Source: Echinometra lucunter (Eukaryota > Echinodermata > Echinoidea > Camarodonta > Echinometridae). From it: a stretch of 64,000 nucleotides of DNA. Shown here one piece after another: positions 24,065 to 34,743 of this stretch. The stretch spans positions 2,440,114 through 2,504,113 of the forward strand of contig CM057156.1 in assembly GCA_029962745.1 (NCBI GenBank), given 5' to 3'. A model generated the notes under the pieces. It saw only the letters and a list, made by a program, of their open reading frames with translations. It did no database searches and was not told where the DNA came from. Numbering within the stretch: position 1 is the stretch's first letter; every line of letters starts with the position of its first letter. The position numbers and the translations under genes were made by a program.

Positions 24065-24503
24065 GATCATAAACCCTTGACGTTTGCATTCAATGCCAAG
24101 CCAGATCGTCATAGTCCACGCGAGATCAGGCAATCGGACTTCATTTCCCAGTTCACCACAGACATTTTACATGTCAAAGGTCAAGACAACGTGGTGGCTG
24201 ACACCCTATCTCGACCCGATATCAGCACCTTGTATACCAATTTTCGGATCGATTTCATGGAACTTGCTGACGCGCAAGAAACCGACTCGGAACTGCAAGC
24301 GCTTCTTAAGTCTGAAACCAAGACTAGTATGGTGCTCAAGAAGTACCAAGGCTCACCACTGGTGGCTCAATCGTATGCGATGTTTCCCACGGACTTTCGT
24401 TCCGAAAGTTCACAGGAGAGCAGTTTTCAATGCTATCCATGGACTCTCCCATCCAGGAGTCTGCACAACGCAGCGTGCAATTACTGCTCGTTTCGTGTGG
24501 CCT
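24065..24503 (+). pseudogene. RNase H end and integrase N-terminal part of pol
   Basis: Starts with the shifted end of RNase H and runs through the tether (DNVVADTLSRPDI, a hallmark of the RNase H-integrase link in gypsy elements). A further frameshift near 24340-24390 moves the path into the frame with VFNAIHGLSHPG and ARFVWP, the histidine half of the integrase HHCC zinc-binding domain. The coding path is then cut at 24503 by an inserted MITE; the cysteine half (CLPC) lies beyond it. Confidence 0.85.
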
Positions 24504-24662
24504 TGGGAGCATTTCATCAACATTTGTTGTCCGACAACTTGTCAGATCTGACATCTTTCCTTGATTTTGATTGGCTGAGAAGCATCGTTACTATGGCAAC
24601 TGTCGGGTAAAACAGACTTTGTCGGATAAAACATCCGACAAGTCCTTTCATGAAACGCTCCC
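24504..24662. mobile_element. 159-bp MITE inserted in the integrase domain
   Basis: Inverted ends GGGAGCATTTCAT (left) and ATGAAACGCTCCC (right). Inside are complementary TTGTCCGACAA and TTGTCGGATAAAACATCCGA strings and the segment GATTGGCTGAGAAGC, which I recall from abundant MITEs of marine invertebrates. The host reading frame of integrase runs to 24503 and resumes at 24665, and the CT before the insert is repeated after it (24663-24664), so a 2-bp duplication is likely. It separates the HH and CC halves of the zinc finger. Confidence 0.8.
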
Positions 24663-24664
24663 CT

Positions 24665-25443
24665 GGAGTCAATAAGACTGTGCCCAAATGGGCCCAAGAG
24701 TGTCTACCGTGTCAGAGGTCCAAGACTCATAGGCATGTAAAAGCCCCACTCGGGAATTTTAGTATCCCAGGCGCACGTTTCGCTCGCATTCATCTGGATC
24801 TCGTTGGTCCACTACCTCATTCGAAAGGTAATACGTACATACTTACGTGCGTAGATCGGTATACGAGATGGCCGGAGGCCATCCCTATAGCCGATATTTC
24901 TGCTGAAACTGTTGCGAAAGCCTTCGTAGAAAGGTGGGTCGCTATGTTTGGCGCACCTTGTTCGTTACCGCTGAGAGAACTGAAGTAGATCCGAGTGACT
25001 ATATTTCTCGGTTACGTAAACATAATTATGGCCAAAAGTACACTTACCCTTACTAGAGCCAAGCAGGGAACAACGCATGTCCCTAGATATCTTTCCACAT
25101 GCTCGCACGTATTTGTTAGGGGATATTCTGTACGCAAACTGCTACAGCAGCCATACAAAGGACCGTACAAGGGGTTAAAGCGAAAAGACAGATTCTTTAC
25201 GCTTGATATCGATGGCAAACGCTATCAGATTAGCATAGATCGTTTGAAAGTAGCGCATGTAGAAAATCATGACAATCTGGAAGAAAGCCTACCAGGCTCG
25301 ATCAGTTTCAGTAAAGGCAAACCTCCATGCTCGTTGGAGGACGGTGCCGCGCAAGCACCGCACCAAAGCATAGCCAATCTAACTATCCGGAGGAGATCCG
25401 GACGACATGTCCGATTTCCAGAAAGATATATAGCAGTTTGTTG
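24665..25443 (+). pseudogene. Integrase of pol, catalytic core deleted
   Basis: Integrase inserts the DNA copy into the genome. This part carries the CC half of the zinc finger (WAQECLPCQRSK), the start of the catalytic core with the first aspartate (RIHLDLVGPL, about 24797) and YILTCVDRYTRWPEA. After FGAPC (about 24960) the sequence jumps to the region before the C-terminal domain, so the segment that should hold the second aspartate and the glutamate of the DDE triad is missing, roughly 0.4-0.5 kb. A TAG (24986-24988) and frame changes follow. The C-terminal part has the GPY-type module (YKGPYKGLKR then FFTLDIDGKR, ISIDRLKVAH). It ends with TGA at 25442. The deletion alone makes it inactive. 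Confidence 0.88.
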
Positions 25444-25525
25444 ATGATTACTTACGAAAGTCACATTGTGTGTGTTGATTATAAACAGATTGTCGTAAGC
25501 AAGACATATTCATGACTTCCTTACT

Positions 25526-25539
25526 AGGAGAGAATTTAA
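25526..25539 (+). other. Weak polypurine tract
   Basis: AGGAGAGAATTTAA directly precedes the 3' LTR start. It sits where the plus-strand primer should be, but is short and A/T-rich at its end. Confidence 0.5.
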
Positions 25540-26795
25540 TGTAGTGACAATTTCTCAAATTATCTATAAAATCAGAAAATTACTAATGTACCTTTAAATT
25601 TTATTTGATACTGAGTACTTAAAAACTAGATTCTGACGCAATTTGGTATGCATTTTTTGAGTTGGATGCAAAGGAACTTTTACTTTCTGTTTATTTCTAA
25701 AGAAAGTATTTCCAAGACACTGTCATGACGGTTGTCATTTGTTATGTAATTTGTGTTATTCTTGGTTACGGAAGATGACCAATTAGAATTCGCCATTTTA
25801 GAGTCTCTTATTACGTGTAAGAGAGCTCAGAGCAAAATCCCGGTGGCTGATACATTAGCAGCTACATTTGTGTTGTGTGTAATTTTTATACCATCTTTCT
25901 CAATGGGGATTTGAACCAATACCTCCCCGAGACTATCGGCGTAGCTCTGACACGTCTGCTGTCGGTGCAGTTTCACCCTTCAGTGAATTATTTGTAGAGG
26001 AGGAGAAATGGACTCCTGTAATGTTTTTACTTTCGACTGAATAGCTGATTTGTAGTACAGCACCACCTCTCTTTTAATGTTTTGTTTACCTGATTCTTCA
26101 GCTTACCGGGTTCAGCCGAGATCTTCATCGTCGCCGAGATCTTTTCCGTTATCGTTGATCTCCAGATTGGGTTTCTATCACCTAGTTCATCCAAGTGTCT
26201 TCGAATGTCTTACAAGCGTCTTCATAATTCAACATAGAACATTAACAGACTTTCAACTCAACCTTTTGACGTGTCGCTCGATCATCGCTCAGTCTTCGCA
26301 GAATCTCGACGGACACTGAAGATTTGATATCCTATATTTCATTATATTACACATATTCCTCAATCAGGGATTACTTTATTTTTTACCTCTTTAAGACAGA
26401 ATATCTTAGATTCCAGGAATTGATAGGACTTATTTTATGTCACAACTTATATTAGTATTTGATATTGCCTTTGATCAATTGGTACAGCAAGTCAGGCACT
26501 TATGTGAGTCAGTGTAACAGACATTTTTATTTTGTCAAATGTTGAAAAGAAACTAGTTGAATATTGAATTATAAAGCGAAGTTAATCAACCGTAATAATT
26601 CTGTTTGCAAGTAATTATTCATTTTGAGAGATCACGTACTAGCTAAAAGTTGGGGTGCTGAATCGCCGTATCTGTTTGTGCTTTTTTTATGATGTTTTGA
26701 TTGATTGAGTGGTGTGCTTGAATTGTACCACCTAGTAAACATTATTCCAGTTATTTACACTGCTAAAATCTGAAAAATTCAGAACCATCCCAACA
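25540..26795 (+). repeat. 3' LTR, full length (1256 bp)
   Basis: Starts TGTAGTGACAATTTCTC and ends CCATCCCAACA, with GACC directly after it. It shares both ends with the 5' LTR but keeps about 1.02 kb that the 5' copy lacks. The extra sequence has no coding features (the 80-residue frame at 26077-26319 resembles nothing I know) and probably holds U3/R/U5 signals. The shared portions differ at only a few positions, so insertion may be moderately young despite the coding damage. Confidence 0.9.
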
Positions 26796-26799
26796 GACC

Positions 26800-27844
26800 T
26801 TATTAACGTACTTCTACCTTTTATTTTTTTTATTTCTCCTTATTGTAGATTGTGAAAATCAGTTGGGCATTACTGAAACCCCAAATGGATTTACTTCCAG
26901 TTGCTAAACGTATAATGATATTCATTATATCTAATCGTGGGAACCCTAGGGAAGTAAAGAAGTGCATTATCAAAGTTAAAATTAGGATAGATATAACATG
27001 ATAGAGTATAAAAATGAATAACACAAGATTGTCCATCTCGTAAAAATGAAAATAGAAAATACATTCTTATTCTGTAGATATCATGACGTCCACATTATAG
27101 TAAATTAGAACTGACAATATTCTGCCATTAATTTCATAGTATTCACTTCGGGGAGAATGATTTTTCGGTATATTATTTTTACCCTGTGGGGACATTACAT
27201 TGTGCTTTCCTAATATCTAAATGTATGTCGTAAAATTCTCTACGAGGGGATTCATTTATTTGTACTTTAAGGACATTACCCAAAGATGTCAGAATCACAT
27301 TTTAGGTTGTCGAACTGTATATTATGACAGGCTATAGCCTCTCATTTCTTCAAACCCGCCATCAGACGGCACATGTCTGAATAACAGGCCTTAAACAATT
27401 CTTTCAAATCAATGGGATATTCACCTCCAACATGTCCAAGCGAACCAGAAATTTAGCGACACAAACACAAAACAGAAAGTTTTCTTATTTCATTTTAAAG
27501 CCCGAGTAAAGTAGGGATTAGTTTAGTTTAGTATTTTCGCCCTTTTTTCTGCACTTTTTGTGTCCTTCCTTATTCCAGATTTGCTTTACATAATCGTGTT
27601 ATTCATTATCTACATCGATAAATTCTACAAATGTTCGTTGACAAATTACATTCTTATTTTTCATTCTTTGTTTTTTATTCTTTCTTTTTTTTAAATTGAT
27701 GTTTCAACCATGAAAGCAACGTGTAGAATATAATCAATGTTAAATGAATTTAGAAAATATTTTATTCCAGTATAGATTTGAAAGCTCAAATTCGTAAGGG
27801 GAGCCATGGGGTACGGCACTGTATTTGAACGTCAGAAAATGAGA

Positions 27845-27893
<49 letters not shown>

Positions 27894-30041
27894 CAGAGAA
27901 AGCGAAAATTCCCCATCTGTAGGCTTAAGGTTGACTGAACGTAGAAAAAAAGACCCAACCAAGATATAACAATTATTGATTGTTATATTATTAATCCCGT
28001 TCAGGCAGACACTATATAGTACCATTTGGATAGACCTAACTGACGATTCATGTCCATATTTACCGTGTTTATTATTTCAGCAAAGTCAATAAAAATATCC
28101 ATGGTTTCAAGGAATCAGGAGTAGACTTCTAAGAATTAAGGAATGAAATGAGCAATCTACCCATCTGTAATCAATTGATTTATTTCATTGTCATTGTTAA
28201 GAGAAAGTTCGTATGAGTGGAATATTGATTGGTAAAGCAATTCACCGATTCGCCTCTGTAAAGGAGTCTTTAATCAAGTCCATGTCTACTGATTTCTTGT
28301 GGCATATTTTTGATAGATAAACTAGAAGAGTTGTAACAAAAGCTTCGAGGTGATTCTCCGAAAACTTCAAAATTAATGAATTCCCCAAAACCGCACCTGC
28401 TCCCTGATCTAACTTGCAGAGAACATCGTGTATTATGTATCTGTAACGTTGCCCAAGCCACAAACCTTAAGGGTATGCTATCTACACCTCTCCAAATAAA
28501 CTCGGTTGATTTTGAATCGCTCTATCCACAGCTTTGTCCGCCAACGTCAACATTTTCAGGATGTCGTTGATAATACATGAAACGATCCCTTTGAATATAT
28601 ATTGATGTTGTTTCCTCCATACGCAGTTAAAGGTACACAGATGTATCAAGGAAATGGAGGTTGTCATAAACAATTCTAAAACTCCTCTTTTTTTTTAATT
28701 TCGGGGGGGGGGGGGAGGGTTGCTGCTGACCACTATTTCTGTTTACAATAAAATAAGTGGCGGAAAAGTTCATGGCAACAAAATAGAAAATGCCTTTCTT
28801 GACCGTGTGCCTTCGCCGACAAGTCTACCACACGTCTATAAAATTGAGCGTATAATTTGAACTCCAATTATCTCTCTATGGAAGTAATATCTAAAGCTCA
28901 TAATTTTGAATGTAGTGACAGTGATGTATTGATGATTGGTACCATTTAAACTCCTTTTATCTATTTATCACAATTGAAGCCGAGAAAATTTGTTTATTTC
29001 GCGTAAGCTGAGAATATATCTAAGGGTATTATAGTTTCTAGAATTCCCCTAATGTTGCAAAGAATTCGCGGTCTTGATGATTAGGATACTCGTTTAGAAT
29101 ACTAAAAGATATGGGTAAAAAAAATTAAAAGCCCCCCTCCCCCCCCCAAAAAAAAAAAAAAAAAAAAAATTACTCGTCTTGAATACATAAAGCAACTTTA
29201 TGCCTTCAGATGGTTTAACTGATATTACGCTGACGTTGGTGTAAAAGAAAAATTAAGCTAGTCCTTTGCAGGTCCATTACGATTCCATATCCCGAAGAAA
29301 GTTTGATTCCTGCGGGAGAATCTAGAAACTGTTTTTCAGTCAGAAAACCTCAGTCGCGCTTACTAATCGTCTGATAACATGTATAATGTCTTATTCAGGA
29401 ATGCGGACCACTGAAAACAAATAGCACAACAAATAAAGGTGTCTGGCTTTTCCTCCATTGTAAATGCTCCCTGAAGAAACACATTGAGGGCCGAAGTGAC
29501 CATGTTTGATGATAGGATGTACCACATGCTGCTTATTAATAGTCATCTCGAGATAAAGTTATCCGAATATGGGTTAATTCCGTTTTCCAACACAGTGCCA
29601 TCTAGAAATGGCCTTAAGGCATGGCCCACACACTCTATTCTGGTTCGTATCGGATGAAGCGATTTTCAGCCTTCTTGTGGGTTTGGGTGCATTTTTTTCT
29701 GACAACGCCGCTGGGGGCTGGAGGGGGGGGGGGGTATCAGTCTGTCAGCTTTTACTTTGAACATGATTATGGAGAATGAGGGCATCCATTAAACATGTTA
29801 TAGATTAAATGAGACAAGAAATCAGCCACGTTATTATGCAGATCTTCTTTTAAAAATCATTACACTTGTATTTTGACGCATATGCCAGACAGGTAGTAAC
29901 ATATAACATTGAAGAATTTAGAGAAGAGGAGATGGGAAGATAATAATCAGCATCTGAATGCTGTGAGCACTGAAATAGGTAGCCGAGGTGAGCCGGAGTA
30001 ATATTGGAGCGCCTTGAGCACCTTGTTTGGTGGATACGTGA
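26800..30041. other. No gene seen
   Basis: No gene recognised in about 3.2 kb. It contains (GA)n at 27841-27892, poly-G runs at about 28706-28716 and 29723-29733, and a poly-C/poly-A junction at 29134-29169. Open frames are short and without family features. Confidence 0.6.
27841..27892. repeat. (GA)n microsatellite
   Basis: About 50 bp of GA dinucleotides with one GT interruption. Confidence 0.95.
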
Positions 30042-30156
30042 GCTATTATTATTATTATTGTTATTATTATTATTACTAGTATTATTATTATCGTTATTAT
30101 TATTATTATCATTATTTTTATTATTTTTCTTCTTATTATTATTATTATTATTATCA
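30042..30156. repeat. (ATT)n microsatellite
   Basis: About 115 bp of ATT triplets with C and G substitutions; the minus-strand asparagine/isoleucine-rich frames over it are artefacts. Confidence 0.95.
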
Positions 30157-31250
30157 AACATGAAACAGATGTAACTCAAAGGACTGAAAATGAAAATGAA
30201 AATTCTTATTAGTCAATTAAGAAGGCATAGTATATTAGACCATAATCACTTGCATTTCTCATATGTTTCTCTGCCAATATCTCCCCCTCTCTCTCCTTTA
30301 TTTTCCCTTTCTCTTTCAACTTTCATCCTTTCTCATTTCCTTTCTTTCCTTCACTTCTCTCACACGGTCTACTTTGTCTTGAATCGCAATCCTCAAAAGA
30401 TGATGTCTACTTTGTTATTGTAGAAGTTTATTTTGAACAAGGGTATTGTACTTTCTATTTACTTTCTTACTCTTCCTCTCACTTCATCCCATCTATTCAT
30501 TTGTCTCCAAGTGTCATTCAACTCTCCTGCTTTCTTCATCTCATGCTCAGGGATCTGCAATGTGTTTTGTTCCTCTCTTCATGTTCATTCCATGGATCAG
30601 TAGATTTGTTCTCTTAATTCTGATTGGTTTAGCTCTTATGGTTACTCAGTGAAAGTAACGTTTATTTATAGTAGCTCATTTATATTCATTGAACTTTGTA
30701 TATTCATGTACTTCCTTTCCTGTGTAAATTGTTTTATTTGAATATTCATTATTGAACATTGCTAAACAAATCTATAAATGCAAAATAAACCCTTGAGGTT
30801 GAGACATGTACTGCACCTCAAGGCAGATCATCACAGGCAAGCAAGGAGTAAACTTGTCATGTTGAGTACTCTGCAGTTATAGGACCACGCCTTAGCAAGC
30901 TCCATAGGCCACCCTACATTATGATATATCACTGCTTTTCTCGTGTTTGTGGATTATCCCTCCTTATCCTCTTTCTCTTCGCAGATATCCCTGTGTGGCA
31001 ATCGTCATGATCGTCCTTCACGAAAGAAGTAGAGCGACACGGGACCGACCATGTCCAAGGATAATCCGCCATGTATCCGAAACCGATACATTCTCAGAAA
31101 TCATTCGGTTTTCCAAAAAGTATTACCGGTCATAGATCATGTAGATAACAATATGTCCTTGTGGAGGCCATGATACTTTTCACAGAGTCCTTGTCTAAAG
31201 CTGTAGGATAATATTCAAAGCACAATTTAGAGAAGGGGAACACTATATTT
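30157..31250. other. No gene seen
   Basis: T/C-rich sequence at 30240-30370 and a segment at about 30690-30800 ending in AATAAA-rich DNA. The hydrophobic 68-residue frame at 30446-30652 has no family features. Confidence 0.55.
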
Positions 31251-31254
31251 CGGC

Positions 31255-31590
31255 TGTCATGAAAACATATAAACATGAAAAAATTACAATTTTGACGGAA
31301 TTATCATGTCGACTTGTCGACATTATCTTTTATCTCTGTTCATGAAAACGTAAACATGAAAAAAAAAATAACAATTTGTCATCTTTTATCTCTGTTTATG
31401 AAAACATGAACATGAAAAAAATAATTTTGTCAGAATTATCATGTCCTACGTGTCGACATTATCTTTGTCTCGTCGACCTTATCTTTTATCTGTGTTCATG
31501 AAAACATAAACATGGAAAAAAAAACAATTTTGTTCTACTTGTCGACATTTTCTTTATCTCTGTTGCCATGAAAACATAACCATCATGACC
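31255..31590. repeat. Degenerate tandem repeat, four units of about 75-115 bp
   Basis: The unit contains ATGAAAACATAAACATGAAA, a poly-A/ACAATTTTGTC stretch and TTGTCGACATTATCTTTTAT. It recurs four times with length variation, and the palindrome GTCGAC is kept in most units. Confidence 0.75.
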
Positions 31591-32657
31591 ATGATATGAA
31601 TTCATTAAGTCTTGTCGGATTTATCATCTCCTTGTTATCTAATGCTCCAGATATAGGTGGATAGCAGAAAAGAGAGAGGTATCATGCTCCACACAACATC
31701 CTAAGCCCCCAGATAGCACGAGCATCTCGTTCTTCGTTCTTTGTATGAAATAGTTTGATCCTGGTTTATTTGTAATCCATATGACTTTCCGTCACAGGCG
31801 ACAGATATCGGCTAATCTTGTCAGCAAGAAAGCGTTACTTTACTTCAGTTTCATCTCACAACCGAGATTCGAATTGTCCAGAGATCCGGAGTTGGCAATC
31901 CGTTTCAGTAACAAAGGAGTTTAGAAAGTCAATCATATCTCGCAAAAAAACTTCTTTTAAAAGAAGGGGGATGAGAAAAGAAAAGAAAGGAAGACACCAA
32001 TCATAGCTACTCACCAACATCCGTCACTACCATTGCACTTCCATCTAAATAAGAAGTGCTTTTTTCGTGTGCGCGCAGGCATGGGTGCGTATGTGTGTGT
32101 GTAAACGGGGTGTGCTTGGCAACATTTTCTCGAAAGCCTCGTCAACACTTTCCTTGTTAAACTGCCTCAAAAAAGAATGGCGGAACGACAAATTTACATT
32201 TTAGTGAATTGCCCTATCTTGTTTGCAGCATATATTTTTTCAGGATCAACAAGCCTTTTGGCAGAAGACTCTATTCGCAATTTAATATACCCATTGCCTA
32301 TACCCAGTCATTGTTCACTGTCTTTTGCAGCACAAGAGGGGCAGCCTACTATATTTTCCCTCCCTCCTAACCCACATGCCCTTATCAATCTTGTAGCGGG
32401 CGATGCACATTGTGTATTAAATGGTGCAAATAACCTGCAAAATCGTCCGTTTATCATGACGCCATACGACGGAGGTCAAAAGTGGAGCAGATATTGATTA
32501 TTTCATATTTCATTGATATACAAGGCGATCTTGTAAGATAGTAGTATGCTCCAGACACTGAAAAATGAAGTCCCCTTTTTGTTTAATTTTAGCTCTAACT
32601 TTGGCACTATTTGCTTAAGAAATCTGTGCCACCGAGCGTCTTTTACTTCAGAGGTTA
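31591..32657. other. No gene recognised; one orphan open frame
   Basis: A 106-residue plus-strand frame (32177-32497) starts with a reasonable ATG context and begins MAERQIYILV. It resembles no family I know, has no neighbouring exon signals that I can support, and ends close to a transposon. I treat it as non-coding unless transcripts show otherwise. Confidence 0.4.
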
Positions 32658-32810
32658 GGCCAAGTCCACAGCAAGATGAAGTGCATTTCAATAAAGAAAA
32701 TCAAAAATTTCAAACAAAATAGTAAAAATGTGATGAAAATCGGATGCAAAATAAGGAAGTTATGAATCTTCAAAGTTTCACCATTGTTTCGCAAATCAGT
32801 TCTTGAACAA

Positions 32811-32980
32811 TACAGAAAACTTTCATCGGTTGGGGGTACTCATACACTAGTAGTTTAAGCTTCTACCAACCCCTTAAATTTTGTAGGCAAGCTTTTGTCC
32901 ACTCCTGTGGACTTTCTCAAGCCAAGTGATCAGTCACAATGTTTCTAGTTGCTGGCTGCTGTCTTGAGATCACTGGACTG
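32811..32980 (-). repeat. 3' terminal repeat of the Penelope-like element
   Basis: Minus-strand 3' end: the last codons of the nuclease frame, then a hairpin GTCCAC-AGGA-GTGGAC followed by AAAAG, then the tail. It is the inverted partner of 34744-34875 and extends about 34 bp further. The hairpin sits between CTTGAGAAA and (G/A)AAA, reminiscent of a hammerhead core but without a proper CTGATGA. Confidence 0.75.
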
Positions 32981-33389
32981 AATATAGGTGACAATGAATA
33001 TCCAGAGTCTATGTTCAGTGTAGGATTTATCCTCTTTATCCATACAGACTCTTTCACCTTTCTTGACCAGCAGTTGCTCTCAAAGTCAATGACAAGAACG
33101 TCATCCCATCCATTGTTATGTCCTGTGTTGAGGGCGTATTCAGCTACAGCTGAATAGGATGGGTTGTTTAATCTGAGGGCTCTTTTGTGTTCCTTTAGTC
33201 CATCATCGAGAGTTTTGCCTGTTTCCCCCCAACATAACAACTGGAACAATCTGAGCAAGTAATCTTGTACACAATACATATCCTTTCTTCTCTTGGTATT
33301 TTGTCTTTTGGATGAACCAGCCTGCTTCTTAGTGTGTTGGGACTTTTGAAAGCAACCCTAACATCCTTGTCGTGGAATGCTCGTTTCAA
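32917..33389 (-). pseudogene. GIY-YIG endonuclease domain
   Basis: In Penelope-like elements this domain nicks target DNA for reverse transcription. Minus-strand reading: VYKITCSDCSSCYVG, then (after a frameshift in a run of six G near 33230) ETGKTLDDGLKEHKRAL, and later WIKRINPTLNIDSG. The YVG corresponds to the second half of the GIY-YIG signature, the cysteine pair before it is usual in this group, and the glutamate/histidine pattern follows. The frame ends at TGA on 32919-32917 after ATRNIVTDHLA. The G-run change breaks the protein inside the catalytic motif. Confidence 0.85.
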
Positions 33390-33718
33390 GCGAGAGGTTA
33401 TAGTGTTGACAAAGGGAAGAACAACTCGATTTTTAAGTTCTTTCTTTTCTTTTGGGGGGTCTTAGATCTTATCCTGTCCTTCGCCCTTTGTCTTGTCCAT
33501 GTTGGGTATCCACATGATGCAAGCACTTTGTCAGTATGTTGCAATTCACCCTGTAGTTCATCATTATCCGAGGTTACATTATGAGCTCTTATAGGTACAA
33601 TGAGCTAGCTACTCCCACTTTTTGTGCTGAGAGGGTGATCTGATTCAAAGTTTAAGTAAGAATCGGTGTACGTGTGTTGGTTTCCTGTACACAGCGATGG
33701 ATACTGAAAGGTCATGAT
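33390..33718 (-). pseudogene. RT C-terminal part and linker of Penelope-like element
   Basis: Right after the foldback insertion the minus-strand reading is NHDLSVSIAVYRKPTH, a motif that follows the RT palm in Penelope-type RTs. A frameshift near 33655 follows; the next part in another frame includes YLNFESDHPLS. Towards 33390 the frames continue into the linker before the nuclease (RAFHDKDVRVAFKSPNTLRS). Confidence 0.75.
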
Positions 33719-33726
33719 TCACATGG

Positions 33727-34451
33727 GGTGACACGACATTTGCTCCGGCGACATTTGCTCCGCTGACAACTGCTCCGAATATGACGACAAGTGCTCCGCG
33801 ACATATGCTCCGCCGACATATGCTCCGCCGACATTTGCTCCGCCGACATTTGCTCCGCCGACAATTGCTCCGCCGACATTTGCTCCGCCGACATTTGCTC
33901 CGAAACGACGACATTTGCTCCGCCGACATTTGCTCCGAAACGACGACATTTGCTCCGGCGACATGCTCCGCCGACATGTGCTCCGCCGAATTATTTCGAC
34001 AATAATGTAACAACTGCCCCGCCGACATATTTCTGCCGAATTAATTCCGTAGACACTACACTTGAACTGGTGACAATTGTTCATAATCATTATCAATTGT
34101 CGGAGTAGAGTAGAATTATTATCAATTTATTGATGATTATAATTGATTCGGCGGAGCAAATGTCGGCGGAGCAAATGTCGCCGGAGCAAATGTCGTCGTT
34201 TCGGAGCAAATGTCGGCGGAGCAAATGTCGGCGGAGCATATGTCGTCGGAGTATATGTCGGCGGAGCAAATGTCGGCGGAGCAAATGTCGGCGGAGCAAT
34301 TGTCGGCGGAGCAATTGTCGGCGGAGCAATTGTCGGCGGAGCATATGTCGGCGGAGCATATGTCGCGGAGCACTTGTCGCGGAGCACTTGTCGTCATTTT
34401 CGGAGCAGTTGTCGGCGGAGCAAATGTCGCCGGAGCAAATGTCATGGAACC
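33727..34451. mobile_element. TU-like foldback element with 15-bp repeat arms
   Basis: 725 bp flanked by TCACATGG on both sides (33719-33726 and 34452-34459). Left arm (to about 34030): tandem 15-bp units CTCCGCCGACATTTG with ATTTG/ATATG/AATTG variants. Right arm (from about 34148): the same units inverted. Core of about 110 bp between them. Ends are GGTGACACGACATTTGCTCC and, inverted, GGTTCCATGACATTTGCTCC. Sea urchin TU elements were described with 15-bp repeat arms and 8-bp duplications; I match it on that recall. Because 15 is a multiple of 3, all six frames stay open and give pentapeptide repeats (SAEQM, RRSKC, GGANV, CSADI); these are not genes. Confidence 0.85.
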
Positions 34452-34735
34452 TCACATGGACCGCTGTGTCCAGAAAGTTCAATGACCTCTCCACCTCCTC
34501 CTCCTCAACAGTGAACTTTATGTGTTGGTCCATGCTATTGATGTAATCTCTAAATTTATCGATGTGGTCACGATCAGTGATGACAAAGGTGTCGTCAACA
34601 TAGCTCCACCATATCCTAGGGGGATGGGGGCATGAGAGAAAATCTCTTCCTCCAGATGTTCTAGATACATACAGCGGGGGAGATCGGTGAGCCCATTGGT
34701 GTTCCATGAGTATGTTGGTGGAGAATATTCATGCT
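34452..34735 (-). pseudogene. Reverse transcriptase palm fragment, Penelope type
   Basis: Minus-strand reading includes WWSYVDDTFVITDRDHIDKF (catalytic YVDD with TF after it, typical of Penelope RT) and HIKFTVEEEEVERSLNFLDTA. The frame is interrupted by the foldback element at the target TCACATGG and continues at 33718 in phase once the insert and one duplication copy are disregarded. Upstream RT motifs are missing: the element is truncated at about 34735 and joined to an inverted copy of its own 3' end. Confidence 0.85.
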
Positions 34736-34743
34736 ATCGTCGG

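Larger units (their letters stand above)
19964..26795 (+). mobile_element. Decayed Ty3/gypsy LTR retrotransposon
   Basis: An element of 6.8 kb bounded by LTRs starting TGTAGTGACA and ending CCCAACA, with the 4-bp duplication GACC outside each end (19960-19963 and 26796-26799). Inside are, in order, a primer binding site, gag with zinc knuckle, aspartic protease, reverse transcriptase, RNase H, integrase and a weak polypurine tract. Protease-RT-RNase H-integrase is the Ty3/gypsy order. The gag motif (LLTEEELGDRKPSQLLRRM) and the absence of an envelope frame suggest the Mag-type animal lineage. The element cannot move: it has multiple frameshifts and stops, a truncated 5' LTR, a deletion in integrase and three inserted DNA elements. 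Its CpG content is higher than its surroundings. Confidence 0.95.

Noticed and set aside
29468..29505. Hammerhead-like string (CCTGAAGAAACACATTGAGGG then CCGAAG)
   Set aside because: Lacks the CTGATGA and GAAA core; resemblance is superficial.
32177..32497. 106-residue frame beginning MAERQIYILV as a host gene or exon
   Set aside because: No recognisable family, no supporting splice or neighbouring exon evidence, in a transposon-rich stretch.
33731..34444. CRISPR-like array (regular short repeats)
   Set aside because: Units are contiguous 15-mers without spacers, in inverted arms, in an animal genome.
33645..34707. Repeat-protein frames (pentapeptides SAEQM, RRSKC, GGANV, CSADI) on both strands
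   Set aside because: They follow from a 15-bp tandem repeat without stops inside a foldback transposon; all frames are open alike.
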